Source: Ulvibacter antarcticus
GTDB taxonomy: Bacteria > Bacteroidota > Bacteroidia > Flavobacteriales > Flavobacteriaceae
Assembly (NCBI RefSeq): GCF_003688405.1
Contig: NZ_REFC01000013.1
Location: 62,001-126,000, forward strand
Length of the DNA stretch: 64,000 bases
Direction: 5' to 3'
This document shows positions 54,381 through 62,026 of this stretch, one piece after another (the stretch's first letter is position 1; the number at the start of each line of letters is the position of its first letter). Both the position numbers and the translations under genes were made by a program. A model generated the notes under the pieces. The model had not been told where the DNA came from. It searched no databases and worked only from the letters and a program-made list of their open reading frames with translations.

Positions 54381-54913
54381 AAGCTAAATTGAATCATATT
54401 TTCTTTTAAAGGTATGAATATTTTAAATGAAATTATTTTTGGAAACAATTAATAAAAGAAGATTTTACCAAATTTATGATCACTTTATAAACAGGTAAAA
54501 TTTTAATAAACAGGTAGTTTTAAAATTAATTAGAGCGCGCAAATAGAATTAATGAAATTCAGCATTTGTATTTTCGTTAAAAAGCTTAACATTAAAGGTG
54601 AAATACCGAATTTATGTGTTAATTTTAATGTAACACACACGAACAAATCGGTAAAGTTTTCCGAATTTTGCTTTATAAAATATTACAAGTTTAATCTGCT
54701 TGAAGAGATATATCAATTCCCTGCATTAAGTTCTTCAGATTTATTGATTTATGCTATTTGAGTACAATCCCCAATAGCAGAGAAATATATTGAAGAGAAT
54801 GGTTGAGAAATTTCATAATTGGAATTTAATTTGGTTAGTTAGTTGAAAATGGTCACGTGTTACTCAATCGGCACGTGATCTATTTTTTTATAAGGTTTTC
54901 CCAAAATAATCTT
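54381..54913. other. 533-base gap without a trusted gene
   Basis: The gap is AT-rich. It contains a direct repeat ATAAACAGGTA (54487-54497 and 54506-54516, 19 bases apart) and, near its right end, a terminator-like hairpin. A 69-residue frame (54552-54761) lacks any recognisable motif and has composition like non-coding DNA; I do not call it a gene. Confidence 0.6.
54851..54890. terminator. Terminator-like hairpin with a plus-strand T tract
   Basis: GGTCACGTG and CACGTGATC pair around a 12-base loop, followed on the plus strand by TATTTTTTTA. It stands 34 bases beyond the rluF stop and could serve that minus-strand gene, but the better T tract is on the plus strand, where no gene is known upstream. 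Confidence 0.55.
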
Positions 54914-55693
54914 CTAGGGTCTGCGTCGGCGACCAGTAAATTTTAAATCCTTAACTGCCGCAGGAGCATTGTCTGAAGAAACCACCGAAGATCTTAATCC
55001 TTCCAGTTCCTTTATTGTTAAATCCCGCCATTTACCTACAGGAAGATCACCTAAAGAAACATTCATTATTCGAATTCTTTTGAGACTCACAACCTCGTAT
55101 TCTAAATATTCACACATACGACGTATCTGCCGATTAAGACCTTGTACAAGTATAATTTTAAACACGAAACGACTTAATCGTTCTACTTCACATTTTTTAG
55201 TAGTGACTTCCAGTTCATTAAGAGGTACGCCATTACTCATCTTATAAATAAAATCATCAGTTATGGGACGATCTACTCTTACGATGTATTCTTTTTCATG
55301 TTTGTTTCCGGCGCGTAAAATCTTATTCACAATATCACCATCATTTGTCATTATCAAAAGCCCTTCACTGGGTTTATCTAATCGGCCCACATGGAAAATC
55401 CTTTCTTTATGACCAATGAAATCAACAACATTTCCATCGACCCTTTTATCGGTTGTGCAGGTGATTCCAACAGGTTTATTTAATGCAATATAAACCAGAT
55501 TATTATTTTCGGTAATCAGTTTACCATCAACATGAATCTCATCTCCTGGCATCACACGATCTCCTAGTGTCTGAGGCACCCCATTCACGGTTACTTTGCC
55601 TTTTTCAATAAGAACGTCAGCCTGTCTACGCGAACAGTAACCACTGTCGCTAATTGCTTTATTTAATCGGGTAGAATCAGGATGATTTGTCAT
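54914..55693 (-). CDS. rluF: 23S rRNA pseudouridine synthase RluF
   Basis: 259 residues from ATG 55693; a longer frame reaching 55756 would extend into the divergent promoter region and adds no homology. An S4 RNA-binding domain (RLNKAISDSGYCSRRQADVLIEKGKVTVNG, block) is followed by the pseudouridine synthase domain with GRLDKPSEGLLIMTNDGD (catalytic Asp) and GLNRQIRRMCEYLEYEV. The LNKPVGITCTT and GLNRQIRRMCEY forms point to the RluF branch, which modifies U2604 of 23S rRNA. The basic, disordered tail (KFTGRRRRP) fits RNA binding. Confidence 0.9.
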   Translation of the reverse strand: MTNHPDSTRLNKAISDSGYCSRRQADVLIEKGKVTVNGVPQTLGDRVMPGDEIHVDGKLITENNNLVYIALNKPVGITCTTDKRVDGNVVDFIGHKERIFHVGRLDKPSEGLLIMTNDGDIVNKILRAGNKHEKEYIVRVDRPITDDFIYKMSNGVPLNELEVTTKKCEVERLSRFVFKIILVQGLNRQIRRMCEYLEYEVVSLKRIRIMNVSLGDLPVGKWRDLTIKELEGLRSSVVSSDNAPAAVKDLKFTGRRRRP

Positions 55694-55802
55694 AGGCGAC
55701 AAAGATACTATATGTTCTCCAACTTTAAAAAAGGTTAAACTTCCTTTAAAGTGCACACTATGGCTTACACAAATTTGTATTTTTAAGCTTAAAATTTTTT
55801 AC

Positions 55803-57323
55803 ATGGCGATATTAGGTACTATCATAAAAGCAGCTATTGATCTGCGCGACTCTTTAGTTTCAGAAACTTCCCCGGTGGAGGCACAAAAAGAAGTTCTTAA
55901 GGATTTATTGACTAAGGCTAAAGAGACTTCCTTCGGAAAGTATTACGGATTCAAAAAGATATTAGAAGCTGAAGATATGACAAAGGCTTTCTCCGATGCA
56001 ATCCCTTATCACGATTATGATCTTATGAAGTCCGAATGGTGGGATAGAGTGATCGATGGTCATGAAGATATTACATGGCCGGGAAAACCCGCTTACTTCG
56101 CATTGAGTAGTGGAACTACTGGAAAAACAAGTAAACGAATTCCTGTAACCGAGGCTATGATCGATGCTATTCGGGCAGCTGGCATTAAGCAAGTTGGAGC
56201 CTTGACAAATTTTGATCTGCCAGCCGATTTTTTTGAAAAAGAGATCATGATGCTGGGAAGTTCAACAGACCTCACCGAACGAGGGGAATTTCTCGAAGGT
56301 GAGATAAGTGGAATATCTGCTAGCAATATTCCTTTCTGGTTCTCTGGTTATTACAAGCCCGGTACCGATGTTGCGAAGATAGATGATTGGGATGAACGTG
56401 TACAAACAATCGCAGAACGCGCTAAGAACTGGGATATTGGAGCTTTAAGTGGTATTCCCTCCTGGATGGAACTTATGATGAAAAAAGTAATTGCGCATCA
56501 TAATTTAAAAACAATTCACGACATCTGGCCAAACTTACAAGTGTTTACCAGTGGTGGTGTTGCCTTCCAACCCTATGAAAAAAGTTTTAATCTGCTACTT
56601 TCAAAACCCATAACCGTAATTGATACCTATTTGGCTTCGGAAGGATTTATAGCCTTTCAATCGAGACCAGAAACTACAGCTATGAAGTTGGTTACCGATA
56701 ATGGTATATATTTCGAATTCGTTCCTTTTAAACCTGAGTACATTAAAGAAGATGGTTCTTTAGATCAGGAAGCTCCGGTATTAACACTTTCCGAAGTAAA
56801 AAAAGATACAGATTATGTGCTTATTATTAGTACAGTTTCGGGAACCTGGCGTTACCTAATTGGAGATACTGTCGCATTTACCGATGTAGACAGAGCCGAA
56901 ATCGTTATTACGGGTCGGACGAAATTTTTCTTAAATGTAGTTGGATCGCAGTTGTCTGTTAATAAAATGGACGTTGCGCTTAGAGAGTTAGAGCAGCAAT
57001 TTGATATAGAAATTCCCGAATTTACAGTTGCCGCTGTGGAAATAGATAATGAGTTTTATCATAGTTGGTACTTAGGTACTGATGCAACTATTGAACCTAA
57101 AAAGCTTTCCGAAGCACTAGATAAAGCGCTACAAGAGGCAAATAAGAATTACAAAGTTGCTAGAAATAAAGCCTTAAAGGGAGTGATTGTTCATACGGTT
57201 GCAGCCGATGTTTTTTATGAATGGAATGCACGTAACAAAAAGAAAGGCGGACAGGTTAAAATGGCGCGAGTAATGAAAGAGGATAAATTTACCGAGTGGG
57301 AAGCCTTTGTGAAATCACTTTAA
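55803..57323 (+). CDS. GH3-family acyl-acid amido synthetase-like protein
   Basis: 506 residues. It matches the GH3 (auxin-responsive promoter) family, an ANL-type adenylating fold. The ATP-binding block YFALSSGTTGKTSKRIPVT, the YLASEGFIAFQSRPE stretch, and SGTWRYLIGDTVAFTD are visible, and the C-terminal small domain ends near WEAFVKSL. Plant members link amino acids to jasmonate or auxin; bacterial members are uncharacterised and may form an amide from a carboxylic acid. Being in a window with several amide-forming ligases is noted but could be chance. Cytoplasmic; 4-base overlap with the convergent peptidase gene. Confidence 0.9.
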   Translation: MAILGTIIKAAIDLRDSLVSETSPVEAQKEVLKDLLTKAKETSFGKYYGFKKILEAEDMTKAFSDAIPYHDYDLMKSEWWDRVIDGHEDITWPGKPAYFALSSGTTGKTSKRIPVTEAMIDAIRAAGIKQVGALTNFDLPADFFEKEIMMLGSSTDLTERGEFLEGEISGISASNIPFWFSGYYKPGTDVAKIDDWDERVQTIAERAKNWDIGALSGIPSWMELMMKKVIAHHNLKTIHDIWPNLQVFTSGGVAFQPYEKSFNLLLSKPITVIDTYLASEGFIAFQSRPETTAMKLVTDNGIYFEFVPFKPEYIKEDGSLDQEAPVLTLSEVKKDTDYVLIISTVSGTWRYLIGDTVAFTDVDRAEIVITGRTKFFLNVVGSQLSVNKMDVALRELEQQFDIEIPEFTVAAVEIDNEFYHSWYLGTDATIEPKKLSEALDKALQEANKNYKVARNKALKGVIVHTVAADVFYEWNARNKKKGGQVKMARVMKEDKFTEWEAFVKSL

Positions 57324-57979
57324 TCCCCGGTAGATCCTTCATTAATTAAATGCATCACTTCTTCAGGCGACATATATAATCTTCTTAAACGTTCTTTGTA
57401 TTTTTCTGAAATATGAGCGTGGTCTAAAATGAAATTCTTGGTTTGAAGTATATAATCTCCCATTCCATGAGCAATAGCGTATGTATCCGCAGCACGTTCT
57501 ACTTCCTGAATATGGCTTCCGGAGTATAAATATTTAATGCCGAAAATTAGCATCCCTACGTTGGAACGGTCTCTATAGTCCATAACGTGACCCAGCTCGT
57601 GACCAAGCCACCCTATAAGTACATCGCCGGGAATATCTTCTATGGTAAAACTTTCACCATCTATCTGTATCTGCTGACTAATTAAAATGATATAACTTCT
57701 GTTCTTTCTTCCCTTAAAAAAACTAGTCCATGTTGGTTGAGCTTGCATGGTAGACTTTTTAATGTTTTCCTTAAATTTAAAAGAGATTTCAGCATCTTTT
57801 AATTCTGGATAAAAAGAAAGTGCGGTAATAGCTTCCTTGTAAATGTTTTCGGGAATGGATTTATTATTTAAGGAAATATCTTCTTGTGCAATCATACAAA
57901 ATGGAAAGTACAAAATAGCAATAAGAAGCTGTGTTAAGGTCATTGTAAAGTTTGTTTTAATACCAAATTCAGGCTTCAT
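57320..57979 (-). CDS. Putative exported HExxH metallopeptidase
   Basis: 219 residues. The N-terminus has a signal-like segment after residue 13 (MTLTQLLIAILYFPFCMIAQ), so translation may start at either the ATG at 57979 or the one at 57943. The motif GHELGHVMDY has the HExxH zinc signature with a further Glu in HIQEVERAADTYA as a possible third ligand (ExxxD/H gluzincin-like). No known family name comes to mind. It is probably periplasmic or outer-membrane facing. It ends 4 bases inside the GH3 gene and follows uvrB. Confidence 0.7.
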   Translation of the reverse strand: MKPEFGIKTNFTMTLTQLLIAILYFPFCMIAQEDISLNNKSIPENIYKEAITALSFYPELKDAEISFKFKENIKKSTMQAQPTWTSFFKGRKNRSYIILISQQIQIDGESFTIEDIPGDVLIGWLGHELGHVMDYRDRSNVGMLIFGIKYLYSGSHIQEVERAADTYAIAHGMGDYILQTKNFILDHAHISEKYKERLRRLYMSPEEVMHLINEGSTGD

Positions 57980-57997
57980 AACGGTCTCACTTAAGGC

Positions 57998-60001
57998 TTA
58001 TTGCTTAACTTCTTCCAACTGCTTTTGATAAATATGTATCTTATCACGTAATTTCGCAGCCATTAGGAAGTCAAGATCTTTTGCCGATTTTTCCATCGCC
58101 TTTCTTGTATCACGTATTTTCTTTTCAATTTGAGCCTTGGTTAAGTACTCTGCTTCATTTTCAGCTGCTAAGCTCTCCGCATTTTCAAACATATATGCTT
58201 CTTGCTTGGATTTTGTGAGTGCATTTTCAAAGGACTTCTTTATCGCTGTAGGGGTTATATTATTAGCCTCATTGTATTCCATTTGCTTCGATCGACGATA
58301 ATCTGTTTTGTCCATCGTAATTTGCATACTTCTCGTAATCTTGTCCGCATACATAATCGCTTTTCCGTTTAGATTTCTCGCTGCCCTTCCTACTGTTTGC
58401 GTCAGTGATCTTTCACTTCTAAGAAAACCTTCTTTATCAGCATCGAGAATCGCGACCAGTGAAACTTCAGGAAGATCAAGACCTTCTCTTAATAAGTTTA
58501 CTCCTACAAGTACATCGAAAAGCCCTAATCGTAGATCCTGCATAATTTCAACACGCTCCAGAGTATCCACATCACTGTGAATATAGCGACATCGCACTTG
58601 TACTCGTTCCAGATATTTAGTAAGTTCCTCTGCCATTCTTTTGGTTAAAGTAGTTACCAAAATACGTTCGTCTTTTTCAATTCTAAGATGTATTTCTTCT
58701 AAGAGGTCGTCTATCTGATTCAAACTTGGACGCACTTCGATGGGAGGATCCAAAAGGCCGGTAGGACGGATAACTTGCTCCACAAAAACGCCGTCACTTT
58801 TAGCAAGTTCATAATCGGCAGGAGTTGCACTAACATAGATCACCTGATTCTGAAGCGCCTCGAATTCTTCAAATTTTAAAGGTCGGTTGTCCATGGCAGC
58901 TGGTAATCGGAAGCCATACTCTACAAGATTTTCTTTTCGTGAACGGTCACCGCCGTACATCGCACTAACCTGCGGAATCGATACATGACTTTCATCCACG
59001 ATCATTAAATAATCATCTGGAAAGAAGTCTAATAAACAGAATGGACGAGTGCCAGGTAATCTTTGATCCAGATATCTTGAATAGTTTTCGATGCCACTAC
59101 AATATCCCAGCTCCCGAATCATTTCCAAATCAAAATTCGTGCGTTCATCAAGTCGCTTTGCTTCCAAATGCTTTCCAATGTCTTTGAAATATTCCAATTG
59201 TTTTACCAAATCATCCTGAATTTCCCGAATCGCACCTTGTAGCACGTCAGGAGAGGTAACAAACATATTCGCCGGATAGATATTAAGTCGGTCGTATTTC
59301 TCAATGACTTCGTTGTTCTGTGGATCAAAGGCTTCGATTTCTTCAATTTCATCTCCAAAAAAGTGTATTCTAAAGGCGTGATCTGCATATCCCGGAAATA
59401 CATCGACGGTATCTCCTTTTATTCTGAAACGACCGTGACTAAACTCAGCTTCAGTTCTCGAATACAAACTTTGCACTAAGCGATGCAATAATTTTGTTCT
59501 TGAAAGTGTCTGTCCGGATCTTAAATCAATCACATTTTTTTGAAACTCCGCTGGATTCCCAATACCGTATAAACAGGAAACAGAAGAAACAACAATCACA
59601 TCTCGTCTTCCGGATAGTAGGGAAGAGGTTGTACTCAATCGCATCACTTCAATCTCTTCATTAATAGAGAGATCTTTTTCTATATACGTTCCACTGGAAG
59701 GAATAAAGGCTTCCGGCTGATAATAATCGTAATAGGAAACAAAATATTCAACGGCATTTTCGGGGAATAAATTCTTGAATTCAGTGTATAATTGAGCTGC
59801 CAGAGTTTTGTTGTGAGCAAGCACCAAGGTAGGTTTTTGAACACTTTCTATTACATTGGCAACTGTAAATGTCTTTCCACTTCCGGTGACTCCAAGTAGC
59901 GTTTGGTATTTCTCTTCGGAATTAATTCCGTTTACCAGAGATTTTATGGCTTCCGGTTGATCGCCTGTAGGTGTAAAATCTGACTTTAATTTGAATTTCA
60001 T
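57998..60001 (-). CDS. uvrB: Excinuclease ABC subunit B
   Basis: 667 residues, the normal length. It is the damage-verifying helicase-like subunit of nucleotide excision repair. The Walker A motif GVTGSGKT is at about 38-45, the beta-hairpin VSYYDYYQPEAFIPSSGTYIEKD (block) follows, then DESHVSIPQV (Walker B), motif VI QTVGRAARN and a C-terminal UVR domain (KAMEKSAKDLDFLMAAKLRD) that binds UvrC. It is cytoplasmic and single, with one CTTCGGAA site at 59913. Confidence 0.97.
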   Translation of the reverse strand: MKFKLKSDFTPTGDQPEAIKSLVNGINSEEKYQTLLGVTGSGKTFTVANVIESVQKPTLVLAHNKTLAAQLYTEFKNLFPENAVEYFVSYYDYYQPEAFIPSSGTYIEKDLSINEEIEVMRLSTTSSLLSGRRDVIVVSSVSCLYGIGNPAEFQKNVIDLRSGQTLSRTKLLHRLVQSLYSRTEAEFSHGRFRIKGDTVDVFPGYADHAFRIHFFGDEIEEIEAFDPQNNEVIEKYDRLNIYPANMFVTSPDVLQGAIREIQDDLVKQLEYFKDIGKHLEAKRLDERTNFDLEMIRELGYCSGIENYSRYLDQRLPGTRPFCLLDFFPDDYLMIVDESHVSIPQVSAMYGGDRSRKENLVEYGFRLPAAMDNRPLKFEEFEALQNQVIYVSATPADYELAKSDGVFVEQVIRPTGLLDPPIEVRPSLNQIDDLLEEIHLRIEKDERILVTTLTKRMAEELTKYLERVQVRCRYIHSDVDTLERVEIMQDLRLGLFDVLVGVNLLREGLDLPEVSLVAILDADKEGFLRSERSLTQTVGRAARNLNGKAIMYADKITRSMQITMDKTDYRRSKQMEYNEANNITPTAIKKSFENALTKSKQEAYMFENAESLAAENEAEYLTKAQIEKKIRDTRKAMEKSAKDLDFLMAAKLRDKIHIYQKQLEEVKQ

Positions 60002-60080
60002 TTCTTTCCGAAGCTAAAATCAAAAATACTTAAAAATCATGAAATAAGGTAGTCGAAATGAAGTAGGTATTCCTTCAGAA

Positions 60081-60764
60081 TCAATTAATTCTATAGAAGA
60101 ACTTGACTCCCAAAGTAGTGCTAACACCAAATCTTGAACCCTCTGTTCTACGTTCTGAAAACCAATCATGATCATCATAATCATTTTGAACACTAGGATT
60201 AACAACATCCTTATATGTAATATTCTTTAATCTTGGTCCAATTCCAATGTAGACATTCATACCAACCTTTTCACCAAAGGGAAACATCGCTCCGTATTTA
60301 AGATTAAAGCCAATTTTTTCTCTTATAAAATGTGCTTCATCAAAAAAAACTTGCTCGTCTCTTGCATCCAGGTGGTAATGAGTATTATAAAAATCCTCTT
60401 CATGATATATATAATAGAGCTCTCCAGATATATAATGATTTAAACGTTTGCTAGGGTTGAATATATGATAGATTTCAGACCGAATTTCGAAAAGACTGTA
60501 ATTGTCCATTCTAGAGTTGCTGTTTGACGTATTAAATATAATATTTTCTTGTCCGTAACCCAGATCAACTCCAATTCGCCAATTTTTGTTAATGGACTGA
60601 ATATAACCAAGACGGTATCTTGGTGCAAATGGGCTAACAATTGTCGTTAAATCGAAAGTTAGATATGCACTATTTTCATTCGGAAATGATTTGGATTTTT
60701 CTTCGGTTTGCGCATTTAGACAATAGGAGAGCAACAAAAGTAATAGGGGTAGAACTTTTTTCAT
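60081..60764 (-). CDS. Outer-membrane beta-barrel-like protein (DUF3575-like)
   Basis: 227 residues with a signal peptide (KKVLPLLLLLLSYCLNAQ). The mature chain alternates short hydrophobic and polar residues (YLTFDLTTIVSPFAPRYRLGYIQSI, IGVDLGYGQENI, GMNVYIGIGPRLKNITY; blocks) and ends in FFYRIN-like aromatic residues typical of outer-membrane barrels (C-terminal Phe/Tyr). It resembles small 8-strand barrels of Bacteroidetes, possibly DUF3575. Function unknown. It precedes uvrB on the same strand, 79 bases away. Confidence 0.7.
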   Translation of the reverse strand: MKKVLPLLLLLLSYCLNAQTEEKSKSFPNENSAYLTFDLTTIVSPFAPRYRLGYIQSINKNWRIGVDLGYGQENIIFNTSNSNSRMDNYSLFEIRSEIYHIFNPSKRLNHYISGELYYIYHEEDFYNTHYHLDARDEQVFFDEAHFIREKIGFNLKYGAMFPFGEKVGMNVYIGIGPRLKNITYKDVVNPSVQNDYDDHDWFSERRTEGSRFGVSTTLGVKFFYRIN

Positions 60765-60810
60765 TTAATTTTAGATTTTCTTAGCGAAACAAATCTAGCT
60801 AAAAAAATAT

Positions 60811-61908
60811 CTAATTGGTCAAATTATTGATTAGCCCCCACATTTCATCATGAAACTCGATTGGAACTAAGTCATTATCAGGAGCTTCCCCCATTCTAAT
60901 TACGACCATATTTTCTGAAGGGACCACATTTATAAATTGACCATTTTTCCCCATCGCAGCATACATATCGGAAGGTGCATTAAGTGACAAAGATGTATTG
61001 AAGGAAAGATTAAATCCTGGTAATCGAATTGAAGATTTGCCGTTCAGCCACGTTAGATAACCATAGGAAGGATTCAACGCTTGGGATGAGTTAGTCATTG
61101 CATCTACATAACTAGTGTCGGCTAAAACAGTAGTTTCGTCCCAAACCCCATTGTTTAGTAACAGCAAGCCGTATCGCGCAGCATCTCTTGGAGTACTCCA
61201 ATACACGTTATTATAACCAAGCGTAACCCAACTTCCGGACATCCCGATTTTATTCTCAACCTTTTCATCAGTGAAATTATTGTAAGTCATACCAGAAGCA
61301 TTACTCACGACTTGTTCCAGCAGTGTATACGGAGCATTATGGTAATACCATTGTTGGCCGGCATCGGTTCCATATTCAAGGCAGGACGAATCGGTACAAT
61401 CGAGACTCGCCACATCATAATTAAGCCCGGTAGTCATTGTAAGTTGATGTTTTATTAAAATAAGTTCTTCTTTTTCTGAAGGCAGGCTGGTCCAGTTTAA
61501 ACCAAGATAATCTGAAGTCTTATTATTTATGTTCAAAATACCTTCTTCTTGCGCGATTCCAACAAGTAAGGCAGTGAGGGTTTTGCCAGCTGAAGCCCAA
61601 TACCAATTAGAGTCTTGAGTGAAAGGACTTGTATTTTGAATGTCATTTCCCCAGTATTTTTCTATAACAATTTTTCCATCCTTTAGAATAATGAACGCTC
61701 GTGTACCTCTGGTCTCCAAATAATCATATAAAGTATCAGCTTCGGAAATATTCCAATTAAGACTTTCCGGCGTTGTCGTTTCCCACACATTTCCGGAGAG
61801 AGGTGGAAAATACATTGAAGGCTGAGGTGGAGTTTCCTGAGCAGTGCCCTCTTCTTTATTGCAGCTTATAAAAAGGATAATTATTAAGATCAAACAATAT
61901 CGTATCAT
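60811..61908 (-). CDS. Serine hydrolase lipoprotein (class C beta-lactamase-like)
   Basis: 365 residues. The lipobox FISC (Cys 16) marks it as a lipoprotein. The beta-lactamase/esterase fold shows the SxxK nucleophile motif at Ser 106-Ala-Gly-Lys 109 (WYWASAGKTL), the YxN-like YHNAPYTLLEQ block, and GKNGQFINVVP and VVIRMGE near the end. Such proteins act as esterases or D-amino peptidases, or on beta-lactams; the resistance role is not predicted. It lies 46 bases upstream of the barrel gene on the same strand, so both may be co-transcribed. Confidence 0.88.
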   Translation of the reverse strand: MIRYCLILIIILFISCNKEEGTAQETPPQPSMYFPPLSGNVWETTTPESLNWNISEADTLYDYLETRGTRAFIILKDGKIVIEKYWGNDIQNTSPFTQDSNWYWASAGKTLTALLVGIAQEEGILNINNKTSDYLGLNWTSLPSEKEELILIKHQLTMTTGLNYDVASLDCTDSSCLEYGTDAGQQWYYHNAPYTLLEQVVSNASGMTYNNFTDEKVENKIGMSGSWVTLGYNNVYWSTPRDAARYGLLLLNNGVWDETTVLADTSYVDAMTNSSQALNPSYGYLTWLNGKSSIRLPGFNLSFNTSLSLNAPSDMYAAMGKNGQFINVVPSENMVVIRMGEAPDNDLVPIEFHDEMWGLINNLTN

Positions 61909-62026
61909 GACAATTGGACTAGATTTCAGAAAGAAAGTTTAATATGATGACACTAGACCATAAACAACGCTGTAAATCTATTCGTGTTGTTTGGAAATTT
62001 TATGGCAGTTTTTGGACTTTAATTCT

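Noticed and set aside
54552-54761. 69-residue plus-strand frame in the gap before rluF
   Set aside because: The residues have no motif, signal or family likeness, and composition is like translated intergenic DNA. A terminator downstream keeps a short transcript possible, so only the transcript is raised as a finding.
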